Assembly: GCA_949752795.1 (NCBI GenBank)
Contig: OX457065.1
Span: 4,268,501 to 4,332,500, forward strand
Length of the DNA stretch: 64,000 nt
DNA from: Hyperoodon ampullatus
Lineage: Eukaryota > Chordata > Mammalia > Artiodactyla > Ziphiidae
Reading direction: 5' to 3'
Under the pieces are notes generated by a model that saw only the letters and a program-made list of their open reading frames with translations, was not told where the DNA came from and did no database searches. Shown one piece after another: positions 13,380 to 23,999 of this stretch. Each line of letters opens with the position of its first letter. The first letter of the stretch is position 1. The translations under genes were made by a program, and so were the position numbers.

Positions 13380-14885
13380 CCCCACAGGCCTCGTTAATAT
13401 GAGGTGCCCTGAAGCACCGGTTGTAAAGTTGTTGTTACGGGAAACGTCCACAAGGCGGCAGCATTTCTTCGTGCCCAACTCTGGCTCCTCGGCAACCAAA
13501 AGCTTTAGGAAAATTCATCTTACTCGGCTGTGAATTAGAGGGGAAGGTGCCAGAGGCAACACCCAAGGGCTTGTGTGTCACTACCTCTTCCCCGTTAAGC
13601 TTCACACCCGTGAAAATTCCGAACTCTGGCTAAACCACCCTGCTGGGGGTCCTGAAGTGTGTAGGTGGGGTGACTCCTGGCAAGGAGGCCGGATGTATGA
13701 ACCCCACCAGTAGCCGCCATGGAGGCTCTGTCACTTTTTGAAGCTCCTGCAGCCCCGACGGTCCCCCATGGTTTGGCTGCACTCGGGTTTGTTTAGCTGT
13801 CAGAGGGCCCACCTGCAGCTAGTTATTGTGGTTCCATGGAGAAGTGATAGACAGTACAGCTCTTTGGGATTCTCGTTTGTGGGCACATCCTCTCCTGCTC
13901 TCCCACCTCCACTTCAGTCCAGCTTTGGGACCAAAGCCTCCTCATGCTTAGGGTATATGATACCAGCCTAGATCACCCTGGCCGTAGGGGAATGTAGTAG
14001 GCATTTCTTTTCTTTTTTAATTTAATATTTATGCTATGTTGGTATATAGTTGATTTACAATGTGGTGTTTGTTGTAGGTGTACAGTAACCTGATTCATTT
14101 ATACATATAGTTATATCCTTTTTTTGTTTTGTTTCCCATATAGGTTTTTGCAGAACGTTGAGTAGACTTCGCTTTGCTGTACAGTAAGTCCTTGTTCATT
14201 ATTTTTTGTATATTTTTGTGTATACATTAATCTAAAAGTTCTTATTTATTTCTACCCCTGAGTTTTCCTGTTTGGGAATCCTAAGTTTGTTTTCTAAATC
14301 TGTGAGTCTGTTGTGTAGATAAGTTCATTTGTATCATTTTTTAAGGTTCCAGCTGTAAGTGATATCATATGCTATTTGTCTTCCTCTGACTTCACTTAGT
14401 CTATGATCATCCCTGTTCCATCCATATTTCTTCCATTGGCATTATTTAGTTCTTTTTTATGGCTAAGAGTCCATTGTACACAGGTACCATATTTTCTTTA
14501 GCCATTCATCTATATGTAGGTATTTTGGTTGTTTTTGTGTCTTGGCTTTTGTAAGTAGTGCTGCAGTCAACAGTGGGGTACATGTGTCTTCTTCAATCAT
14601 GGATTTCTCCAGAAATACACCCCCACGTGGGACTGCTGGAATTTAGGGTAGCTCTCTTTAGTTTTATAGGAATTTCGATACTGCCCTTTATAGTGGCTGT
14701 TACCAATGTACATTCCCACGAACAGTTTAGGAGGATTCTTATTTCTCCACACCGTCTGCAGCATTTAGTATTTGTGGACTTTTTGTTGATGGCCATTGTG
14801 ACTGCAGTGAAGTGGTAGTTCCTTGTAGTTTTGACTTGCATTTCTCTAATAACTAGTGATGTTGAGCATCTTTTCACGTGTCTGT
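13380..14885. repeat. Satellite unit 9 (array edge, merges into L1)
   Basis: The most diverged unit. The non-L1 part is recognisable up to about 13,985, followed by a T-rich decayed poly(A) tail and L1 3'UTR/ORF2 antisense. Where the other units switch from L1 to non-L1 sequence (after the equivalent of about 14,885), this copy simply continues as L1. Confidence 0.85.
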
Positions 14886-15640
14886 TGACCATGTACATAT
14901 TCTTTATGAAATGTTTATTCTTCCTATTTTTTATTGGGTTTTTTGTTGTTGATTTTTATAAGCTGTTGGTATATTTTGGAAATTAAGCCTTTGTCATGAG
15001 ATCCTTTCCAAATATTTTCTCCCCATCTCAGGTTGTCTTTTCATTTTGTGTATGTTTTCCTTTGCTGCACAAATGCTTTCAAGTTTTGTTTAGGTCCTAT
15101 TTCTTTGCTCTTCCTTTTATTTCTATTGCTTTGGGAGACTGGCCTATGAAAACATTGTTATGTTGTATGTCAGAGAATATTTTGCCTATGTTCTCTTCTA
15201 GGAGTTTTGTAGTGTCATGTCTCATATTTAAGCCAATCTGAGTTTATTTTTGTGCATGGCATAAGGGAGTGTTCTAATGTCATTGATTGATCGATTTACA
15301 TGCAGCTGTCCGAATTCCCAGCACCACTTGCTGAATAGACTGTCTTTCTCCATCGTATATTCTTACTGCCTCTGTTGAAAATTGACCATAAGTGTGTGGG
15401 TTTTCTTCTGGGCTTTCTATTCTGTTCCATTGATCCATATGTCCATTTTGTGCCAATACCATGCTGCTTTGATTACTGTAGCTTTGTAGTATTGTGTAAA
15501 GTTTGGGAGGATTATTCCTCCAGCTTTGTTCTTTTTCCTCAGGATTACTTTGGAAATTCTGGGTCTTTTGTGGTTCGATAGAAATTTTAGGATTATTTGT
15601 CCTAGTTTTGTAAAAAATTTCATGGGTAATTAGATAGGTA
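13990..15640 (-). mobile_element. 5'-truncated LINE-1 at the satellite edge
   Basis: On the minus strand this reads as L1 ORF2 C-terminal sequence, 3'UTR and an A-rich tail. The plus strand shows familiar antisense L1 landmarks, such as TTGCATTTCTCTAATAAC near 14,838 and ATTCTGTTCCATTGATCC near 15,417. The left half (to about 14,885) corresponds to the L1 part of every satellite unit; the right half is absent from the units. ORF2 is broken by frameshifts and stops, so this copy is dead. The 5' truncation at about 15,640 lies about 50 bp from the GRIP2 poly(A) site. Confidence 0.88.
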
Positions 15641-15703
15641 TCACCAGCCTATGTTTTTTTGTTTTAAAAAGCAGACACACTAATCCAAGTGCTTTTAAAT
15701 AAT

Positions 15704-15709
15704 TTTATT
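15704..15709 (-). terminator. GRIP2: Poly(A) signal AATAAA, distal
   Basis: Plus-strand TTTATT reads AATAAA on the gene strand; cleavage is expected about 10-25 nt further on, around 15,680-15,695. Placement just before the L1 boundary supports it as the gene end. Confidence 0.65.
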
Positions 15710-16775
15710 TAAAAAGATCATCCCAACAGTACCCCCGCCCCCCACTCCCTCATCACTGCAAGTCGGGAGGGCAAATGTACATGTGGGCCCCAAGGAGACC
15801 CCCAAGTGGCCTTTACAGTGCCACCCCTTGGCATGTTGTGCTTCCCGAGAGCCCTAAGAAAACCCCATGTAGAAAAATACTTTACAAGGAATATGCTCCA
15901 ATCTCAGCCAGAGAAAAATACAGCTTTTGGGGGGTGGAAGGGGCACGTCCCAGGGGCTGTACCCAAAATGCATAGGCAGGCAGGACACGCAATGGGGGAC
16001 AGGTGTCAGGAGGTGTCAATTCTGGGGTGAACAATCCCCATGAGAAGACAGAGGAATATTGCATATGAGAAGGCTGGCGTGGCCAGGAGATCCACCTGCC
16101 GGGCCTGGTTGCATATGTCTGGGGGAATTGCAGAGGCCTCAGCCCGAGGAGGGCAGAAAACTGTTCAGGGTCAGGATGCATCTTCCTCGGCTGCTGTCGA
16201 GCATAGCTTTCCCAAGCCCAGCGGGCAGACATGGTTCCACCCTGACACACAAGCCAGTACCTGCTCAGAGACTGTCAACCCCTTAATTGTCCAGAGGGGG
16301 TCAGACCAGAGGGGTTCACACAGCAACGAGCAGTGACCCAGGGTGAAAGGAAGAGACGTCTTGACTCCCTATCGAGTCCCTTGAGTGGAAGAGCCCTTTT
16401 CAGGCCTCCAGGGGATTCAGGGGTAGAGGAGGATGAAGGTGGGAGTGGGCACCCCCAGTTTTCCTGAGACCCTGTTAAGAGCTGGGCAGAACAGGTCCCA
16501 AGACCTGGCTGAATCCTTTCTGCCCACTTCCATCTCAGGGGCCACGGCCCAGACCACCAGGTGGAGACCCCAGGCCCTTCTCCAAACCAAAAGGGTTTCT
16601 GGACTACAGAAAATGAGGAAAGCAACTTTAAGGAATGCTGGTGCTTCCAGATTTCAAGTGAGAATCAACTTCCTTGAATGACCACTTTGGACACTGTTGC
16701 TGCTGGGCGTGAGAAAGAATGGCCTGTCTCCCCTGCCTGTCTGTCTGGCTCCGCTTCTCTCTTCTCCTTCACTGA

Positions 16776-16781
16776 TTTATT
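16776..16781 (-). terminator. GRIP2: Poly(A) signal AATAAA, possible proximal site
   Basis: The minus strand reads GCCAAATAAATCAGTGAAGG. This would end the transcript about 1 kb after the stop codon. Whether it is used cannot be told from sequence. Confidence 0.4.
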
Positions 16782-17738
16782 TGGCTAGGAGCTCTATCAT
16801 CTTACATATCCTACTTATTTCCATGGTTTTCCCATCTTCACTGTAATAGCAGCTGAATGGAACCCCCTGGGTCTTTTGTCCTGAAATGACTCCCACCCAC
16901 CCTGAGGGGCCTGGGCTAAGACGGGTGTACTTATATGGTCCAGTGACCACACGTCCTACTAAAGCAGCAGGAGGGGCTTCCAGCCCAAAGCCTGACACCA
17001 AGCTCACCCAATGGGCCCAGAACTGTGGTCTCACACTACAGAGGCTTCGACCAGAGTCTCAGAAATGAAAGAACCCCTCAAAGGGCCTGTGCTTCCTGGG
17101 AATCCAGACACCCCAGTTCAGAGTCTCCTAAGTGGGGATGCTGGTGAGCCCTGAACACCAAACTCTGGAGAAGGGAAGCAGCTGGCCTCTTCCCCTGAGC
17201 AGCCTCCTTCCTGGTGGGAGGCTGTCCAGATGAAGTAGCCCCCCCTCCCCCTAAATGCTCCCCCGGGGAACGCTAACCACCTGAGCCCGCATGACGCATT
17301 GCCGGGAAGCTGCACACCCCTGCCTGCGACCTCACAGGTGGGATCAGGTCCCGCCTTGCTCACCTCCTGAGACAGGGCGCTCACTCCTCCCTCACAGACA
17401 CTCAGGCTCCATAGCTCTTCTGGGAGAACACTCCTTGTGTGGAGCTGAGCTGTCCCCACACTAGACGCTCTTCCCAGGGGTTCTGGAGGGACCTGGGGCA
17501 GCCCCTGGACTCCCAGCTGAGCAGCCTGCCTTGGGCAGGCCCTGCACTGGGCATCTTGGAGGCCCAACTGGAGAAAGACCTCCATATCACTGCAACTGGG
17601 CCCGGCCCCCTGTTGCCGCAGACATGGAAAAGAGTCTGGTCAGAGCCTGACAGATGGACGAGAGAGTGGCCACTTCTTCAGCCTGGCTGCAGGTGTGGGT
17701 GCCAGGATCTTCCCAGGTGTCCAGATCACGTGCTGACT

Positions 17739-17897
17739 TCACAGCATCCGTGGGCCTCTGGGGCCCGGTGCTCGTGGGGCCCGGCTGCTCTGGGCCAGCG
17801 GGTTGCGGCTGATGACCAGCTCCACGACGTCGCCTGCCTCGGCCAGGAGCGGCACTGTCAGGCAGCAGTCAAGGTCCCGTGTGCGAACATGGTTGAC
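17739..17897 (-). CDS. GRIP2: GRIP2 last coding exon: second half of PDZ7 and C-terminus
   Basis: Acceptor CATGTGCAG then GTCAACCATG. The frame starts [20 protein letters not shown] and continues through the beta-strand segment VVELVIS, then a short Ser/Ala/Pro/Arg-rich tail ending in RML and TGA (159 bases, 52 residues plus stop). It joins in phase 0 to the exon at 21,987-22,133 to complete PDZ7 (VLQ|VNHV). PDZ7 of GRIP proteins is the atypical domain reported to bind GRASP-1 rather than a classical C-terminal peptide. Confidence 0.93.
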   Translation of the reverse strand, partial: VNHVRTRDLDCCLTVPLLAEAGDVVELVISRNPLAQSSRAPRAPGPRGPRML

Positions 17898-18117
17898 CTG
17901 CACATGCACAGCCATGGGGCAGATGGCGTCAGCTCAGCCTGGGCTGAAGTGGGTGAGAATTTCCTTAAATACAGACCCTGCCCAGCCCAGACACAGGGTG
18001 AATCTGAACACTCACACAGAGGAAGGCACTCTCATTTCAGTCTTTCAACCCTTCCATGCATCCTTCACCCTCCAGCACCTGCATGTCTCCATTTTTTTTT
18101 CCTCATCTGAAAAATCT

Positions 18118-18349
18118 TTATTTATTTACTTACTTACTTACTTTACTTACTTACTTACTTTACACGGGCCTCTCACTGTTCTGGCCTCTCCCGTTGCAGA
18201 GCACAGGCTCCGGACGCGCCGGCTCAGCAGCCATGGCTCACAGGGCCAGCCGCTCCATGGTGTGTGGGATCTTCCCGGACAGGGGCACGAACCCCTGTCC
18301 CCTGCATCGGCAGGCGGACTCTCAACCACTGCGCCACCAGGGAAGCCCC
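18118..18349 (-). mobile_element. CHR-type SINE with ACTT-rich tail
   Basis: tRNA-Glu-derived SINE in reverse orientation (the plus strand ends GCCACCAGGGAAGCCC). The tail side has an (ACTT)n run at about 18,127-18,165, and TTATTTATTTA-like target duplications flank the element. It lies in the intron before the last coding exon. Confidence 0.9.
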
Positions 18350-18364
18350 TTATTTATTTATTTA

Positions 18365-18690
18365 AATGTTTTTTAATTGTGGTAGAAGTCACATAATATA
18401 AAACATACTATTTTAACCATATTTAACTGTACAGTTCAGTGGCAGGGTCACTAAGTACATTCACATTGCTATGCAACTCTCACCATCATCCATCTCCTGA
18501 TTTTTTCACCTTCCTAAACTGAAACTCTGTCCCCATTAAACACTAACTCCGAAATCCCCACTCGAACCACTGGCCCCTGGCATCTACCAGTGTACTTTCT
18601 GACTATATGAATTTGGCTATTCTAGGTACCTCATATAAGTGGAGTCAAACAGTATTTGTCTGCACCTCATGTATATTGGAATGCATTTTT
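18365..18690 (-). mobile_element. Ancient L1 3' end fragment
   Basis: Old L1M-type 3' sequence in antisense, recognised from TACAGTTCAGTGGCAGGGTC, CCATTAAACACTAACTCC and CATATAAGTGGAGTCAAACA. Strongly diverged and non-coding. Confidence 0.7.
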
Positions 18691-18729
18691 TAAGGTTAAC
18701 TTAACATATGTCCTGCAAACAGATTGGAC

Positions 18730-18995
18730 CTCCCCCCCCCATGCTATACAGTAGGCCCTCACCAGCCATCTACTTCATATATAGTAGTGTACATACATCA
18801 ATCCCAATCTCCCAATCCATCCCACCCCTCTCCCCACTTGGTGTCCATATGTTTGTTTTATACATCTGTGTCTCTATTTCTGTTTTGCACATAGGTTCAT
18901 CTCTACTTTTTTTCTAAATTCCACATATATGTGTTAATATACGATATTTGTTTTTTCCTTTCTGACTTACTTCACTCTATATGACAGTCTCTAGG
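18730..18995 (-). mobile_element. L1 3'UTR in antisense, left arm of an L1 foldback
   Basis: This stretch is the reverse complement of the L1 3'UTR found in sense at about 20,400-20,640. It joins the sense L1 at a shared CTAGG (about 18,990). The two arms could form a long hairpin. Confidence 0.75.
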
Positions 18996-20660
18996 AATAA
19001 ACTTACTAAGGAGGCAAAAGACCTGTACTCAGAAAATTATAAGACACTGATGAAAGAAATCAAAGACAACACAAACAGATGAAGAGATATACCATGTTCT
19101 TGGAATGAAAGAATCAATATTGTGAAAATGACTATACTACCCAAAGCAATCTACAGATTCAATGCAATTCCTGTCAAATTACCAATAGCATTTTTCACAG
19201 AATTAGAACAAAAAAATTTACAACTTGTATGGAAACACAAAAGACCACAAATAGCCAAAGCAATCTTGAGAAAGAAAAGGGAGCTGAAGGAATCAGGCTC
19301 CCTGACTTCAGACTATACTACAAAGCTACAAGGTACTGGCACAAAAACAGAAACATAGATCAATGGAACAGGATAGAAAGCCCAGAGATAAACCCATGCA
19401 CCTATGGTCAACTAATCTATGATAAAGCAGGCAAGAATATACAATGGAGAAAAGACAGCCTCTCCAATAAGTGGTGCTGGGAAAACTGGACAGCTCCATG
19501 TAAAAGAATGAAATTAGAACACTCCCTAACACCATACACAAAAATAAACTCCAAATGGATTAAGGACCCAAATGTAAGGCTGAACACTATGAAACTCTTA
19601 GACGAAAGCATAGGCAGCATACTCTTTGACATAAATCACAGAAAGATATTTTTTGATTCACCTCCTAGAGTAATGAAAATAAAAACAAAAATAAACAAAT
19701 GGGACCTAATGAAACTTAAAAGCTTTTGCAAAGCAAAGGAAACCATAAACAAGACGAAAAGACAACCCTCAGATTGGGAGAAAATATTTGCAAATGAATC
19801 AATGGACAAAGGATTAATCTCCAAAATATATAAACAGCTCATGCAGCTCAATATTAGAAAAACAAACAACCCAATCAAAAAATGGGCAGAAGACCTAAAT
19901 CGACATTTCTTCAAAGAAGACATACAGATGGCCAAGAAGCACATGAAAAGCTGCTCCACATCACTAATTATTAGAGAAATGCAAATCAAAACTACACTGA
20001 GGTATCACCTCACCAGTTAGAATGGGCATCATCAGAAAATCTACAAACAACAAATGCTGGAGAGGGTGTGGAGAAAAGGAACCCTCTTGCACTGTTGGTG
20101 GGAATGTAAATTGATACAGCCACTATGGAGAACAGTATGGAGGTTCCTTAAAAAACTAAAAATAGAATTACCATATGACCCAGCAATCCCACTACTGGGC
20201 ATATACCCAGAGAAAACTGTAATTCAAAAAGACACATGCACCCCAATGTTTATTGCAGCACTATTTACAATAGCCAGGTCATGGAAGCAACTTAAATGCC
20301 CATTGACAGACAAATGGATAAAGAAGATGTGGTACATATATACAATGGAATATTACTCAGCCAAAAAGGAACGAAGTTGGGTCATTTGTTGAGACGTGGA
20401 TAGACCTAGAGACTGTCATACAGAGTGAAGTAAGTCAGAAAGAGAAAAACAAATATCGTATATTAACACATATATGTGGAACCTAGAAAAATGGTACAGA
20501 TGAACCGGTTTGCAGGGCAGAAATTGAGACAGAGATGTAGAGAACAAACGTATGGACACCAAGTGGGGGAAAGCAGTGGGGGGGTGTGATGAATTGTCTG
20601 ATTGGGACTGACATGTATTCAGTGATGTGTATAAAATTCATGACTAATAAGAACCTGCTG
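18990..20660 (+). mobile_element. 5'-truncated L1, sense, with poly(A)
   Basis: L1 in the plus direction: the C-terminal third of ORF2, a short 3'UTR and an A11 tail at about 20,661-20,671. A frame of 263 residues (19,229-20,020) carries L1 ORF2 C-terminal landmarks ([15 protein letters not shown], [24 protein letters not shown]), followed in another frame by the zinc-knuckle region at about 20,054-20,392. The reading frame is shifted at 19,3xx and 20,02x, and no reverse transcriptase core is present, so it is inactive. Located in the last coding intron of GRIP2. Confidence 0.9.
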
Positions 20661-20672
20661 TATTAAAAAAAA

Positions 20673-21107
20673 AAACTACAATGAGGTACCACCTCGCACC
20701 AGTCGGAATGGCCATCACCAAAAAATCTGCAAACAATAAATGCCGGAGAGGGTGTAGAGAAAAGTGAACCCTCTTACACTGTTGGTGGGAATGTAAACTG
20801 ATACAGCCACTATGGAGAACAGTATAGAGGTTCCTTAAAAAACTAAAAATAGAGTTACCGTATGATCCAGCAATCCCACTCTTGCACATATACCCAGAAA
20901 ACACCATGATTCTGAAAGATACATGCACCCCAATGTTCACTGCAGCACTATTTACAATAGCCAGGTCATGGAAGCAACCTAAATATGTCTACCAACAGAG
21001 GAATGGATAAAGAAGATGTGGTACATATATACAATGGAATATTACTCAGCCATAAAAAGGAATGAAATTGTGCCATTTGCAGAGATGTGGATGGACCTAG
21101 AGACTGT
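20673..21107 (+). mobile_element. Second L1 ORF2-end fragment in tandem
   Basis: Starts immediately after the A11 tail of the preceding L1 and repeats the segment seen at about 19,990-20,415 (ACTACAATGAGGTACCACCT through GACCTAGAGACTGTC). It has its own substitutions and lacks the 3'UTR. Either a separate insertion or a local duplication. Confidence 0.85.
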
Positions 21108-21475
21108 CTCCATTTCTTAACATCACAAGCAGACCACACGCTGAGCCTCCTGCCTAGAATGTGGGGGATGGGAAAGGGTGTGCCAGGGACGCCCCACAGC
21201 TTCTATCTGCCCACTCACATTTCCCAGGCTCCCTTGCTGTTAGTGAGATCACATGACTTAGTTGCCATGGAGTCCGATGCATTTACTAGAGGGTGGAGCC
21301 TCCACCAATCCAGGTGGAGCAAGGCCCACACTGGCCCACAGTGGACATATGGTATAAGTGATAAATAAATGTTCATGTGTATTAAACCACTGAGATTTGG
21401 GATTGTTTGTTCCTGCAGCATAACTTAGCCTAACCTCAGCAATACAACTGTGTTGTCATTCCCTTCTGTCAGATG
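21108..21475. other. Intronic sequence without recognised feature
   Basis: Between the L1 fragment and the SINE I see unique-looking intronic sequence with no convincing exon, repeat or RNA gene. Confidence 0.5.
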
Positions 21476-21876
21476 AGAAACCTGGGGCTCAGAGCTTCCC
21501 TGGTGGTGCAGTGGTTAAGAATCTGCCTGCCAATGCAGGGGACACGGGTTCGAGCCCTGGTCTGGGAAGATCTCACATGCCATGGAGCAGCTAAGCCCGT
21601 GCACCACAACTACTGAGCCTGCACTCTAGAGCCTGCGAGCCACAACTACTGAAGCCTGCGCACCTGGCGCCCATGCTCTGCAACGAGAAGCCCACACACC
21701 ACAACGAAGAGTAGCCCCAGCTCACCGCAACTAGAGAAAACCCGTGCACAGCAACAAAGACTCAACACAGCCATAAATAAGCAAGTAAGTAAGTAAATAA
21801 ATAACTAAATAACTAAATAAAATCTATAAAAAATAAAGGATTATTTTTTTTAAAAAAAGAAACCTGGGGCTCAGAG
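21476..21876 (+). mobile_element. CHR-2-like SINE with 19-bp target-site duplication
   Basis: Full-length tRNA-derived SINE at 21,495-21,857: head CTTCCCTGGTGGTGCAGTGG, B-box-like GGGTTCGAGCCC, repeated CACAACTACTGA body, and an (AAAT)/(GTAA) tail. The direct repeat AGAAACCTGGGGCTCAGAG flanks it at 21,476-21,494 and 21,858-21,876. The head is tRNA-like, but this is not a tRNA gene. Confidence 0.95.
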
Positions 21877-21986
21877 GGGGGAGGTAACCTGCTCAAGGCC
21901 ACTCAGCCAAGGTAGAAGTCGGGCTTTCTCCCCACTGTGGGGCTAGGAAAGGCCACTCCATCGATAGTGCCACCACCCAACATTAC

Positions 21987-22133
21987 CTGGAGGACCCTGT
22001 CAAAGGGCCGGAGACCCCCACGTTGAGCTGGCCCATCAGGGCGCACAGTGTGGACATAGACGCCCTTCTCCAGGAGGCCATCTGAGACACTAAAACCAAA
22101 GTCACTCCGTACAGGGTCCTTGTGCAGTGTCAC
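21987..22133 (-). CDS. GRIP2: GRIP2 exon: first half of PDZ7
   Basis: 147 bases, phase 0 at both ends. Acceptor TTCCCAG before GTGACACTGC; donor CTCCAG then GTAATG. The peptide opens [20 protein letters not shown]. The carboxylate-binding loop position reads DFGFSV instead of the usual GLGF, which fits the atypical seventh PDZ of GRIP proteins. It continues [15 protein letters not shown] and [10 protein letters not shown]. Confidence 0.94.
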
Positions 22134-22927
22134 CTGGGAACAGGAGGAGGAGACCTCTGGAGCCCCGATCTTTCCCCCTAGCCTCCCACAGCTGCCTAAG
22201 CCCCTTGGTCTGGCATCTGATGCCTCCGGGACCCAGCCCTAGCCCACCTGGCTGCTCTTCCACATGTGTTACTGCCTCGGCATCGTGCCCAAGCCTTGGC
22301 TTCTGGAGCACCCCCTCCCCTCCACCTCCGCTGACCCTCCATCTACAGCACTCATTCACAGTGGAAGCTGTAGGAAAAGGAGTTCCTTTCAGTTCCTTTT
22401 CAATCTTCCTGCTTCCATTCCAGGAGAAAGTCTCAATGGGGTGGCCATGTGTTTTCACCACCCTTTGACACTTCCCATCTCCCCGTCCACCAAAGAGCTG
22501 GCTTCAGCCTCAGAGCCTTCTGAAGGTTATTATGGGCCAAGAGGTCTTTTTTCTCTTCTGTGTTTTGTTTTCCTAGACAGTAGCCTATAGATGGCAAAAA
22601 TGCTGGCCTCTCATTTAAGGTACTGATATGCATGCACACATACATATATATACACACACATTATAAGCCTTTATATTATACACACACGATAACTTAAGTG
22701 GGGAAAAAGTGAGTCTACTTAAAGAAAAGTATCACAAGTGTATGTGTGTGTGTGTGTGTATCGCCCAAATGCCAGGAGTTTTGGAAAACTCTACCTTCTA
22801 TAAAATCTGTGTTTTATTGGTGGAGGAGAATGAAGCCCAGAGAGGGGCGGGGCCCATCTGGAGCTATGGCGAATACCCACAGCATCAGGACATGCATCCA
22901 GGCCTCCTGTGCTCCCCCAGCGCCCAC
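22134..22927. other. GRIP2: GRIP2 intron with CA/TA and GT microsatellites
   Basis: No exon is visible. Mixed ATGCACACATACATATATAT and ACACACAC tracts lie at about 22,630-22,690, and a (GT)8-like run is at about 22,740-22,760. Confidence 0.7.
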
Positions 22928-23071
22928 CTTGTGCATCTCCAAGGGTGTCGGCAGCAGCATCTCCTGCATTTCTTCTGGGGAAGCTCGTATCTCCTGGTTC
23001 CTCCTCCAGGGCCGGTGGCCAGGCCTGCCCTCAAGGGCCACGTTCTGCACGGTGCCTGTCATGATGGATGC
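22928..23071 (-). CDS. GRIP2: GRIP2 linker exon before PDZ7
   Basis: 144 bases (48 codons), phase 0 at both ends. Acceptor TCCCTACAG before GCATCCATC; donor CACAAG then GTGGGC. The peptide begins [19 protein letters not shown] and ends [11 protein letters not shown] before PDZ7. This segment is characteristic of the GRIP family. Confidence 0.94.
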
Positions 23072-23224
23072 CTGTAGGGACACAGCTCTTCACTCAGATG
23101 CTTCCTGCTCTGTGTGCAGTCAACATCTATGGACACCTACTGTGTGCCAAACTTCAAGGTCACAATGGTGAACAGAATAGATGAGGTCCCTGCCCTCCTA
23201 GAGCTCTCAGCCCAATGATGAGCA

Positions 23225-23455
23225 ATCAGAATAATAATCACTGGCACTGAATTATTAGCACTTATACTGCGTTGGACTCAGTTCCAAGCACCTGACACAC
23301 AGAACTCATTTTATGCTCTACAATATTATGAGCCAGGCAAATAACATTCCCCCTGCCCATTTTACAGATGAGGAAACTGAGGCTTAGAAAGATTAAGATT
23401 TGAACTCAGAGTCTGGCTCCAGGGTCGAGGGTCTTAACCACTCTGCTAACTTGCT
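23225..23455 (+). mobile_element. MIR SINE
   Basis: Ancient MIR recognised from TTTTACAGATGAGGAAACTG, AGGCTTAGAAAG, and GTCTTAACCACTCTGCTAAC at its end. It lies in an intron. A fragment resembling old L2/MIR sequence (CTACTGTGTGCCAAACTTC) precedes it at about 23,110-23,215. Confidence 0.75.
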
Positions 23456-23741
23456 AGTCACAAAAATAAAGAAGATGAAATTACACATGGCAGTAAATGT
23501 CACAGAGGCCAGGGTACACAGAATGTGAGAGGCTGGAACAGTGAACCTGGTCAGTATGAGGGATCGGGGAAGCTTCCAGAGCCGAGATCTGAAAGATGAG
23601 CAAGAAATGGGGAGGAAGGAGAGTCCCCGGCAGGAAGAGGAAACAGCATGTGCAAAACCGCAGCAATGGACAGATGTGGACGGAGGCCCTGCATTTGAGA
23701 GGGTGCACAGGATGGGGCTGGGAGGGCAGAGGCTTAACCCT

Positions 23742-23968
23742 GCAGCACTTCCTCGGTGGCAGTGCTGGGGCCCCAGGGCAGTGGTTGGTGCCACGGAATG
23801 GGGGGAAGACGCAGTTAGGGGCAAGTGGGACTGTCAGTGGCCAGCTAGAACAGGGGCAGATGACATGGGGTGGAGAGTGGTGACACAGGACGCCTGGGAA
23901 GACAGACAGATAGAGAGACAGGCGGGGTGGGGGGGGAGATCCATGGTGCAGCCCCAGAGGACAGTATT
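23742..23968 (+). repeat. Intronic duplicated segment, copy 1
   Basis: About 225 bp closely matching 25,120-25,340 in the same orientation: CCTCGGTGGCAGTGC, GGAATGGGGGGAAGACGCAG, GGCCAGCTAGAACAGGGGCA, GATCCATGGTGCAGCCCCAG. The copies flank exon 24,886-24,991 at an offset of about 1.37 kb. Confidence 0.93.
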
Positions 23969-23999
23969 AGAAATTGAATAGACCATAAAAGTACAACTT

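Larger units (their letters stand above)
1..14885. repeat. L1-derived 1.67-kb tandem satellite array, nine units
   Basis: Nine head-to-tail units start at the anchor CCCCAGAGGCTTTGTGAATA or close variants, at 1, 1674, 3341, 5008, 6680, 8345, 10046, 11712 and 13380. In each, roughly the middle-to-right 0.9 kb (about 620-1,540 in unit 1) is antisense L1: a decayed poly(A) tail, the 3'UTR, then the end of ORF2. The remaining 0.75 kb is not L1 and I do not recognise its origin. The array continues past the left edge of the window. An L1-based heterochromatic satellite is established for cetaceans (recalled: the common cetacean satellite, about 1.6-1.76 kb). That this array belongs to the same family is an inference from size and L1 content. 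Confidence 0.93.
15690..17738 (-). other. GRIP2: GRIP2 3' untranslated region
   Basis: This is the sequence downstream of the stop codon at 17,739-17,741 on the minus strand. It contains no transposon that I recognise and ends about 50 bp before the L1. At its far end the minus strand reads GATCTTTTTAAATAAAATTA, with AATAAA at 15,704-15,709, a credible poly(A) signal for a 2.05-kb 3'UTR. A second AATAAA at 16,776-16,781 could give a shorter 3'UTR of about 0.97 kb. Open frames on either strand here are incidental. Confidence 0.75.

Noticed and set aside
1..14885. CENP-B box search in the 1.67-kb satellite
   Set aside because: No sequence satisfying TTCGNNNNANNCGGG was found by eye in several units; near hits fail at required positions.
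13950..15665. Possible target-site duplication of the edge L1 (ACCAGCCTA near 13,962 and 15,650)
   Set aside because: The left copy is not adjacent to the poly(A) tail, so the 9-bp match may be chance.
17439..18110. 223-residue plus-strand open frame over the GRIP2 terminal exon
   Set aside because: It is antisense to the confirmed PDZ7 exon, extends into a SINE and has no recognisable domain.
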